From CAYZEZ01 sp964477295 (GTDB lineage: Bacteria; Bacteroidota; Bacteroidia; Bacteroidales; SM23-62), in assembly GCA_964477295.1 (NCBI GenBank), contig CAYZEZ010000171.1, positions 1 to 10,874 of the forward strand: 10,874 nt of DNA. The letters are read 5' to 3'. Position 1 is the stretch's first letter. Every line of letters starts with the position of its first letter. Positions 5,064-10,874 of the stretch are shown here, piece after piece. The position numbers and the translations under genes were made by a program. Below the pieces are notes generated by a model. The model was not told the origin of the DNA, ran no database searches, and saw only the letters and a program-made list of their open reading frames with translations.

Positions 5064-7172
5064 ATGAAAAAACTTCTGCCTATTTTCTTTTTTATATTTC
5101 TTTTTTCCTCCTCATTTTCACAATGGTGTTCAAACACCATTGAATTAGGAGGTATCGATGCACAAACTGAGTTTACCACAGTTTCAGTACTTGAGATTGA
5201 TCATAATGATGCTGTTTGGATTAGTCCTGAATGGTCGACCTTTGGAGGTCAGGGTATCTGGAAAATTACAGATACAGATACTGTAAAATTCTCTACAGGA
5301 TCTGACATCTTCACTTATTTATGGCCCGCTGCGAAGGCTATTGCATTTGATAAGGATGACAGTGTTTGGGTGGGGACAAAAAGCGGACTGGCCCAGTTTG
5401 ATGGAATTAATCAGACCGGTTGGAAAATATTCAAGACCTCAAACTCAGACATACCTGGGAATGATATTAGTGCTATCCAGGTCGACGATAATAATGTAAT
5501 ATGGATTGGTACCAGTAATGGGAAACTGGCCACTTTTAACAATGGAGTCTGGACTACAGTGAAATCATTTGATCTTGCGATAAACGATATTGCTATTGAC
5601 ATTCAGGGAGGTGTCTGGATTGCTAAAAATGGCACACCCGGATTGGCCAGGTTTTACGATAATGCATGGACTGACTTCAATGAATTTGCCAATATTAAAT
5701 TTATTACTGCAGATAATCTGAACCGGATATTAGTTTCTGCTGGTGATAGCCTGGTGGTACTTTTTAATGAGGTTATAGTAAATGTAGTAAAAGGAAAATC
5801 AGACTGGAACCTGGAGTTGGATGACATTGCAGTGGGACCGGGCGGCAGGGTATGGGTTTCATCAAACCGGGGTTTGTTGTTAAAGTCCGGTAGCCGGTTT
5901 TACAGGTTTAACCAGTACAATAGCCCGATCCAAAGCGGCCAGAGACCCGTTCCGCTGGAATTTGATGCAGATGGCAACCTCTGGTATTCATACCTGTATG
6001 AACAGGGAGGTTCACCCTATCCTGGCATCGGTTATGTTTACCGGTCAGTTGAAGATGCTGAGACAATTGATGTAACCAATGTGAACACAGCAGATGGATC
6101 GATAGCACAACCAGTGAGTGATTATCGTGTGGCGGCATTTTGCTATGGCGACACGGTGGTCATGAATGCAACAGACGCGGCAAACACATATATCTGGAAC
6201 GAAGATGCTACAGCAACCGACAGAACGTATAAAGTAACTGATTCCGACACTGTAGCTATGGCCTATAAGGCACCGGATAATTGTTATTATTATGATACGA
6301 TACGTACTCTTGCTCAGAAGGTTTTCCAGGATGAGCAGATCTGTGTTGTCACGGTAAGTATTGATACGCATAACCTTGTTGTTTTTGAAAAAACACCTGA
6401 GGTGGGTACGGAATTTTACTTCCTCTACAAGGAGACGCAAACAGATGTATTCGAATACATAACCCAGTTGCCGGCAGCTAATCTGAGTGTTTTTGTTGAT
6501 GAAACCTCCAATCCGATGCAAAAATCTTACAAATATAAAATCACCAGTGTGGATACCTGCGGTAATGAGTCTGATGTGACAGAAACTACTGTCCACAAAA
6601 CCGTGCACCTTATATTTGATCCTGAGTTGGGTAATTTAGTATGGCAAAATTACGAAGGAAGATATGTGCCCAAATATGAGATTTTCAGGGGCACAACGCC
6701 TACAAATTTTGTAAAGGTTGATGAGGTCGCCTGGGATAATACAACACTAACCTGGAAAGATGTGGATGCCGATGGTAAAACTCTCTATTATTATCGTGTT
6801 GGTGTGGCGCTGGATAACTTGTGTACCCCAACCGGTAGTGCCGGTAAGAAAGCTGACTCCGGGCCATACAGCCATGCCATGTCGAATATCGAAGACAACC
6901 GGTTGCAGGTTGGAATTCTGGACAAACTTAGCACCAACCAGGTCAATGCCTATCCCAATCCCTTCTCGGAATATACTACCATCCGGTTCGACAATCCGGA
7001 CAACAGCCGCTACGAGCTGATTGTAATGGATATAAGTGGCAAAGTAGTAAGGAAACTCGGTGGAATTACCGGCAGCAAGGTCACCATCGAGCGGCACGAC
7101 CTGCCTTCCGGGTTCTATACATTCGATCTGAGAGGTAAGAACAGGTTTGTAGGAAAGTTTATAATTGAATAG
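5064..7172 (+). CDS. Secreted beta-propeller protein with Ig-like and fibronectin-like domains and T9SS type A sorting domain
   Basis: A 702-residue predicted secreted or surface protein. The signal peptide is clear (1-20, MKKLLPIFFFIFLFSSSFSQ). Residues about 35-325 form a beta-propeller with repeats of the two-component-regulator propeller type: AIAFDKDDSVWVGTKSGLAQF (93-112), AIQVDDNNVIWIGTSNGKLATF (137-158), DIAIDIQGGVWIAKNG (175-190), DIAVGPGGRVWVSSNRGLL (254-272) and LEFDADGNLWYS (298-309). In hybrid two-component sensors such blades sense ligands, but no kinase or membrane helix follows here. Instead there is one Ig/PKD-like domain (about 350-415, C360/C407), the fibronectin-like module (421-608) and a T9SS sorting domain (about 628-702, AYPNPFSEYTTIRF, DLPSGFYTFDL). 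The ligand is unknown. The C-terminal half is paralogous to that of the upstream gene. The start follows AACAAGCA, with no strong ribosome-binding site. Confidence 0.93.
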   Translation: MKKLLPIFFFIFLFSSSFSQWCSNTIELGGIDAQTEFTTVSVLEIDHNDAVWISPEWSTFGGQGIWKITDTDTVKFSTGSDIFTYLWPAAKAIAFDKDDSVWVGTKSGLAQFDGINQTGWKIFKTSNSDIPGNDISAIQVDDNNVIWIGTSNGKLATFNNGVWTTVKSFDLAINDIAIDIQGGVWIAKNGTPGLARFYDNAWTDFNEFANIKFITADNLNRILVSAGDSLVVLFNEVIVNVVKGKSDWNLELDDIAVGPGGRVWVSSNRGLLLKSGSRFYRFNQYNSPIQSGQRPVPLEFDADGNLWYSYLYEQGGSPYPGIGYVYRSVEDAETIDVTNVNTADGSIAQPVSDYRVAAFCYGDTVVMNATDAANTYIWNEDATATDRTYKVTDSDTVAMAYKAPDNCYYYDTIRTLAQKVFQDEQICVVTVSIDTHNLVVFEKTPEVGTEFYFLYKETQTDVFEYITQLPAANLSVFVDETSNPMQKSYKYKITSVDTCGNESDVTETTVHKTVHLIFDPELGNLVWQNYEGRYVPKYEIFRGTTPTNFVKVDEVAWDNTTLTWKDVDADGKTLYYYRVGVALDNLCTPTGSAGKKADSGPYSHAMSNIEDNRLQVGILDKLSTNQVNAYPNPFSEYTTIRFDNPDNSRYELIVMDISGKVVRKLGGITGSKVTIERHDLPSGFYTFDLRGKNRFVGKFIIE
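6324..6887 (+). other. Fibronectin-like C-terminal module, copy 2
   Basis: Residues about 421-608 of the propeller protein are the counterpart of 651-832 in the beta-helix protein, with aligned cysteines C427, C499 and C587 and the same CGNES and AMSNxxDN motifs. DNA identity is visibly lower than the conservation of protein motifs, so the duplication is old and not a recent recombination product. Confidence 0.8.
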
Positions 7173-7177
7173 CTTAT

Positions 7178-7222
7178 GTCATGCTGAACTCGCCTGCCCA
7201 GGGCAGGCAAGTTCAGCACGAC
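7178..7222. terminator. Long hairpin between convergent genes; likely bidirectional terminator and member of the GTCATnCTGAAC repeat family
   Basis: Two 22-base arms (7178-7199 and 7201-7222) are reverse complements with two mismatches around a single central A. In a minus-strand transcript both mismatches become G-U wobbles, so the hairpin is stronger when read from lon. The centre is the GC-rich GCCTGCCC/GGGCAGGC and the outer part begins GTCATGCTGAACT, the core seen at 4913-4946. It fills the 60-base gap between the propeller gene stop (7172) and the lon stop (7233). The plus-strand side is followed by ATATCTTTTATT, while the minus side lacks a strong U-run. Confidence 0.65.
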
Positions 7223-7232
7223 GGGATATCTT

Positions 7233-9686
7233 TTATTCAAACTTCATCGGATCTTTAACCTTCTCTTTCAACAGCGCAAAATCCAGTACCTCCATAATGT
7301 TACTGACATAATGGAATTTTACGCCCTTGAGGTAAATCTCATTGATCTCTTCAATATCCTTAAGGTTTTCACCCGATAGAAGTATATCAGAAACATTGGC
7401 CCGCTTGGCAGCCAGGATCTTTTCCTTGATCCCGCCAACCGGCAGCACTTTCCCGGTTAATGTGATCTCACCCGTCATCGCTACGCCAATTCTTACCTTT
7501 CGCTGGGTAAAAGCCGATGCAATGGAGGTAGCCATCGTGATCCCGGCCGAAGGACCATCCTTGGGAATTGCTCCTTCCGGCACATGTACGTGCACATTCC
7601 AGTTTAAAAATGTATCGGGATCAAGGGCCAGGGTACTGGAATGGCTCTTGATGTATTCCAGCGCAATAAAAGCAGATTCTTTCATTACCTCTCCCAGGTT
7701 CCCGGTCAGCGTGAGGGTGCCTTTACCCTTACTCAGACTTGTCTCTACATTCAGGATCTCACCACCGAAGGCAGTCCAGGCGAGCCCCGTCACCACCCCG
7801 GCAATCTCATTTCCGGCATACTTATCCTTCAGGAATCTTGGAGGACCAAGAATTTCACGTACATCCTTAATATCCAGTTTTTTATCAGGATTTTCATCCA
7901 TGGCAATCTTCCTGGTCATGTTGCGGACGATCTTGGCAATGGTCTTGTCCATTTGCCGTACCCCTGATTCCCGGGTATAATGCTCAATGATCGTCTCCAG
8001 TGTTTTCTTCGGGAAGAATACCTGGGCCTTTGTGAGGCCATGGGCCTCAAGCTGCTTGGGTATCAGGTGCCGCCTGGCGATCTCTATCTTTTCTTCTACA
8101 ATATATCCCGATATATCAATTACCTCCATCCGGTCCAGCAGGGCTGGGTGAATGGTATTTGTGATATTGGCCGTGGCAATGAACATCACGTTGGAAAGGT
8201 CGTATTCCAGCTCCAGGTAGTTATCGTGAAAGGTGCTGTTCTGCTCGGGATCAAGAACCTCGAGAAGCGCCGATGCCGGATCGCCATGAACATCCCGGCC
8301 TACCTTATCAATCTCATCGAGTACAAAAACCGGATTCGATGATTTGGCCTTTTTCAGGTTCTGTACGATCCTTCCCGGCATAGCCCCGATATAGGTTTTC
8401 CTGTGACCCCGGATCTCGGCTTCATCATGTAACCCGCCCAGCGACATCCTCACATACTTCCGTTTCAGTGCGCTGGCAATGGACTTGCCCAATGAGGTTT
8501 TTCCAACGCCCGGGGGACCAACAAGGCAAAGAATGGGTGATTTCATGTCACCCTTCAGCTTCAGCACGGCGAGGTGTTCCATAATCCTGTCTTTCACCTT
8601 TTCCAGTCCAAAGTGGTCGTTGTCGAGGATCCGCTGTGCCCGCTTCAGGTTAAAGTCGTCTTTTGTAAACTCACCGAAGGGCAGTTCAAGCAATGTTTGC
8701 AGGTAATTGGCCTGCACAGAATATTCTCCTGTTGCAGGATTCAGCCTTTGTAATTTTGTGAGTTCCCTCTCAAACGTTTCTCCCACCTCCTTGCTCCATT
8801 TTTTCTTGCTGCCTTTTTCACGCAGCTCAAGGATCTCCTTTTCAGTGGGGCTGCCACCCAGCTCATCCTGGATGGTCTTCATCTGCTGATGCAGCAGAAA
8901 CTCCCTCTGTTGCTGGTCAAGATCGTTCTTCACCTTCGACTGGATGTCATTTTTAAGCTCCAGCATCTGGACCTCCTTTGTCAGGTATTCAACCAGCATG
9001 ATGCCCCTTTTCTTCATGTTGTTCTCCTCGAGCAGTTTCTGTTTTTCCTTGATCTCAACATCACTGTTTGAGCAAATAAAATTGATCAGGAAGGAGGAAC
9101 TCTCGATATTTTTGACAGCGAACGAAGCTTCTGGGGGAATATTTGATGATAACTTAATGATCCTTAAAGAAAGGTCTTTAAGGGTTCCTACAATGGCTTC
9201 AAATTCCTTATCCCTTTTTATTGGTTTCTGTTCATTGAGTGGTTTTACCCTGGCCACATAATACGGATTCTCCGATACCATAGAATCAATCTCGAATCTT
9301 TTCTTGCCCTGGATAATGATCGAAGTCGTATCATCAGGCATCTCAAGTATACGAATGATCTGTGCCATGGTACCGACCATGTAGAGTTCATCGAATTTGG
9401 GATCCTGAATATTTGGATCTTTCTGCGCGACTGTACCGATGATTTTACTTTTCTTGTATATTTCCCTGATCAGGGCAATTGATTTTTCCCGGCCAACAGT
9501 AATAGGGATCACAACCCCCGGAAACAATACTGTATTACGCAGAGGAAGGATTGGCAGCAAATCGGGAACATTGCTTTTATCCAATGCAACTTCATCCTCA
9601 TCAGCTATCAAAGGTATAAAATCGGTTTCTTCGTTTGATCCTGCTAATAAAATGCTGGTATCTATATCGTCTGTTTTCTTTCCCAT
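7233..9686 (-). CDS. lon: ATP-dependent protease Lon (LonA type)
   Basis: An 817-residue cytoplasmic serine/lysine protease of the AAA+ class that degrades misfolded and regulatory proteins as a hexamer. A polar, acidic extension (1-40) precedes the LON substrate-binding domain (about 43-240, LPILPLRNTVLFPGVV) and a long helical segment. The AAA+ module follows, with Walker A GPPGVGKT (390-397), Walker B FVLDEID (454-460), sensor-1 N507, arginine finger R519 and sensor-2 R577 in SGVRQMD. The protease domain (about 620-805) has the catalytic Ser713 in PKDGPSAG and Lys756 in GGIKEK, 43 residues apart as in E. coli Lon (S679/K722). All key residues are present and the length is normal for the family. 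The ATG at 9684-9686 is preceded by GGGGAAGAAG, a reasonable ribosome-binding site. The gene converges on the T9SS pair. Confidence 0.99.
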   Translation of the reverse strand: MGKKTDDIDTSILLAGSNEETDFIPLIADEDEVALDKSNVPDLLPILPLRNTVLFPGVVIPITVGREKSIALIREIYKKSKIIGTVAQKDPNIQDPKFDELYMVGTMAQIIRILEMPDDTTSIIIQGKKRFEIDSMVSENPYYVARVKPLNEQKPIKRDKEFEAIVGTLKDLSLRIIKLSSNIPPEASFAVKNIESSSFLINFICSNSDVEIKEKQKLLEENNMKKRGIMLVEYLTKEVQMLELKNDIQSKVKNDLDQQQREFLLHQQMKTIQDELGGSPTEKEILELREKGSKKKWSKEVGETFERELTKLQRLNPATGEYSVQANYLQTLLELPFGEFTKDDFNLKRAQRILDNDHFGLEKVKDRIMEHLAVLKLKGDMKSPILCLVGPPGVGKTSLGKSIASALKRKYVRMSLGGLHDEAEIRGHRKTYIGAMPGRIVQNLKKAKSSNPVFVLDEIDKVGRDVHGDPASALLEVLDPEQNSTFHDNYLELEYDLSNVMFIATANITNTIHPALLDRMEVIDISGYIVEEKIEIARRHLIPKQLEAHGLTKAQVFFPKKTLETIIEHYTRESGVRQMDKTIAKIVRNMTRKIAMDENPDKKLDIKDVREILGPPRFLKDKYAGNEIAGVVTGLAWTAFGGEILNVETSLSKGKGTLTLTGNLGEVMKESAFIALEYIKSHSSTLALDPDTFLNWNVHVHVPEGAIPKDGPSAGITMATSIASAFTQRKVRIGVAMTGEITLTGKVLPVGGIKEKILAAKRANVSDILLSGENLKDIEEINEIYLKGVKFHYVSNIMEVLDFALLKEKVKDPMKFE

Positions 9687-9715
9687 ATCTTCTTCCCCTG
9701 TATTCTTATCAACGC

Positions 9716-9726
9716 GACAAGTTGTC
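9716..9726. promoter_or_regulatory. Palindrome in the lon leader (possible operator)
   Basis: GACAA-G-TTGTC is a perfect odd palindrome about 30 bases upstream of the lon ATG. Its position inside the expected leader would suit a repressor site or a small mRNA hairpin. It does not resemble the HrcA CIRCE element. An 11-bp palindrome can arise by chance, so support is weak. Confidence 0.3.
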
Positions 9727-9762
9727 AGTATATCTTACAATTAAAGTGTAATACACAATATG

Positions 9763-9778
9763 GCAATACTTATGCCAA
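9763..9778 (-). promoter_or_regulatory. Sigma-54-like -24/-12 promoter, or palindromic operator, upstream of lon
   Basis: On the minus strand, 9778-9763 reads TTGGCATAAGTATTGC. The invariant GG and GC of RpoN promoters are separated by exactly 10 bases, with TTGGCA and TTGC both intact; only the CG after TTGGCA differs from consensus. The transcript would start near 9751, giving a leader of about 65 bases. The same bases form the inverted repeat TGGCA-N7-TGCCA (9761-9777), so a dimeric regulator could bind instead. No good TAnnTTTG box is seen in the gap. Confidence 0.4.
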
Positions 9779-9814
9779 AAAAATGCAGTTAACTCGTCCT
9801 GAAAAAGTATTGTA

Positions 9815-10874
9815 TTAAAAGTTCCTGTATCTGTCAGTCATAGTAAAAACAGTTTCCAGGATGGCCTTCTCGGTGTCATTAAAACTGACCTCCCTGCGCG
9901 CCATCACCTCTTCAGCCACGGCGAAAGCTTTATCGGTCTTATAAGTAGAAAATCCCTGTGGGCCACCCCAAGAGAAGGAAGGGATAAACGTTCTGGGAAA
10001 TCCCGATCCGAAGATATTTGCTGAAACACCCACCACTGTGCCCGTATTGAACATGGTATTGATCCCGCATTTCGTATGATCACCCATGATCAGGCCGCAA
10101 AAAGTAAGTCCTGTTTTAATAAAACTTTCCTGCTGGTAATTCCAGATCCTTACTTCGGAATAGTTGTTTTTCAGGTTGGAGTTGTTGGAATCGGCGCCAA
10201 TGTTGCACCATTCCCCCAGAACGGAATTCCCCAGGAATCCATCGTGTCCCTTGTTTGAATAGCCCTGGATCACAGAATTATTAATTTCACCGCCTGCCTT
10301 TGAATGGGGACCAATGGTTGTGGGACCGTAAATTTTGGCATTTAGTTTAATAGTAGAATGGTCTCCAAGTGAAAAAGGCCCCCGAATCACTGTGCCTTCC
10401 ATGATCTCACTGTCTTTCCCCAGGTAAATCGGGCCGGATCTGGCGTTGAGGGTGATCCCTTCTGCCTGAAATCCGCGTTCACAAAATATATTTTCAGGAT
10501 GAATGAGAATGTTTGTATCACTGATCTGTGACGATTTTTTTCCTTTTGTGAGTAGTGCAAAGTCATCGCTTATGGCCAGCCCGTTGTTACTGAAGATATC
10601 CCATGGATAAGAGATCTTCAGATATTCATTTTCATAGGGGACCTTCAGGTAATTTTTGAAATCACCCTGTAAGGTAATATCCTGGATATCGTTTACCCTT
10701 GCACCAAGTGTCAGGATTTTATTTCCCAGGGCCTGTCCCGGCTCCAAATTTCCCAGTGCCTCAAGAAGTGAAGGATCAGGAAAGACAGAGCCGTTTATCA
10801 ATAAGTTATCATCTCCGGATTGAAAAGGATATTTAGTTCTCAGGTAATCCTGAGTAAGGTAAGAGCATTTTCCA
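9815..10874 (-). CDS. GlmU-like sugar nucleotidyltransferase with left-handed beta-helix domain, N-terminus outside window
   Basis: 352 residues are visible and the frame stays open to the right edge. The TTG at 10801 lies inside the reading frame and is not the start, because upstream codons continue with YLRTKYPFQSGDDNLLINGS, typical of the Bacteroidota 'putative sugar nucleotidyl transferase' family (NTP_transf_4-like). Roughly the first 50-60 residues are probably missing. The N-terminal part would bind a nucleotide sugar. The C-terminal part (about 120-290 of the fragment) shows hexapeptide repeats of a left-handed beta-helix: IYLGKD, GPFSLGDHSTI, YGPTTIGPHS, then GHDGFLGNSVLGEWCNIGADS. 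The last resembles the GlmU acetyltransferase core, with His210 of the fragment where that family has its histidine. By analogy it may make or modify a UDP-sugar, but this family is not proven equivalent to GlmU. Lon follows 128 bases downstream on the same strand, so co-transcription is possible. Confidence 0.88.
   Translation of the reverse strand, partial: GKCSYLTQDYLRTKYPFQSGDDNLLINGSVFPDPSLLEALGNLEPGQALGNKILTLGARVNDIQDITLQGDFKNYLKVPYENEYLKISYPWDIFSNNGLAISDDFALLTKGKKSSQISDTNILIHPENIFCERGFQAEGITLNARSGPIYLGKDSEIMEGTVIRGPFSLGDHSTIKLNAKIYGPTTIGPHSKAGGEINNSVIQGYSNKGHDGFLGNSVLGEWCNIGADSNNSNLKNNYSEVRIWNYQQESFIKTGLTFCGLIMGDHTKCGINTMFNTGTVVGVSANIFGSGFPRTFIPSFSWGGPQGFSTYKTDKAFAVAEEVMARREVSFNDTEKAILETVFTMTDRYRNF

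Noticed and set aside
6045..6608. Minus-strand 187-residue open frame inside the propeller gene
   Set aside because: It overlaps the Ig-like and fibronectin-like region of a well-supported gene, and its composition (rich in Cys, His and Ile) is not that of a real protein.
5064..7172. Propeller protein as a hybrid two-component sensor
   Set aside because: Although the blades resemble sensor propellers, there is no membrane helix, histidine kinase or receiver domain; the protein ends in a T9SS sorting domain.
7342..7980. Plus-strand 212-residue open frame opposite lon
   Set aside because: It is antisense to the conserved protease and AAA+ regions of lon, has no recognisable domain and arises from the codon pattern of the opposite strand.
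9687..9814. CIRCE (HrcA) heat-shock operator upstream of lon
   Set aside because: The TTAGCACTC-N9-GAGTGCTAA pattern is absent; the only palindromes seen are TGGCA-N7-TGCCA, GACAAGTTGTC and AGTTAACT.
10799..10801. TTG as start of the sugar nucleotidyltransferase
   Set aside because: The frame continues upstream to the window edge with family-typical residues, so the real start is outside the window.

Overview
The window looks like chromosomal DNA of a member of the Bacteroidota, probably Bacteroidales or a close relative. Three signs support this. Two large secreted proteins end in type A sorting domains of the type IX secretion system (T9SS), a secretion route confined to this phylum and its relatives. 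Start codons mostly lack a strong Shine-Dalgarno sequence, and AT-rich boxes of the TAnnTTTG type precede several of them. The GlmU-like sugar nucleotidyltransferase at the right end is of a form typical of the phylum. Composition is even throughout, and I see no transposase, integrase, phage gene, CRISPR array, tRNA or rRNA.

Layout, left to right. Positions 1-1267 (minus) hold the first 422 residues of a membrane transporter of the APC superfamily that most resembles the SLC12 cation-chloride cotransporters; its C-terminus lies outside the window. A clear intrinsic terminator (1321-1365) separates it from a small two-helix membrane protein of the LiaF-like type (1391-1924, minus). The 204-bp divergent region 1925-2128 carries a pair of 9-bp direct repeats with a 21-bp period, an arrangement typical of LytTR response-regulator sites, placed just upstream of the LiaF-like gene's likely promoter. 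Two T9SS cargo genes follow on the plus strand. The first (2129-4906) encodes a parallel beta-helix protein and the second (5064-7172) a beta-propeller protein. Both carry the same C-terminal cassette: a cysteine-paired Ig-like domain, a tandem fibronectin-like module and a sorting domain. The second gene is bracketed by hairpin-forming intergenic repeats that share a GTCATnCTGAAC core. On the minus strand come lon, the ATP-dependent protease (7233-9686), and upstream of it the 3' part of a GlmU-like sugar nucleotidyltransferase/left-handed beta-helix protein (9815 to the right edge).

The genes do not form one pathway. The T9SS pair is a small surface-protein locus whose members share an architecture but present different N-terminal domains. 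The LiaF-like gene may belong to a LytTR-controlled envelope response. Lon and the sugar nucleotidyltransferase are housekeeping genes. I find no convincing undescribed multi-gene system. The points most worth checking are the LytTR-like site, the shared cassette of the T9SS pair, the hairpin repeat family and a sigma-54-like promoter ahead of lon.
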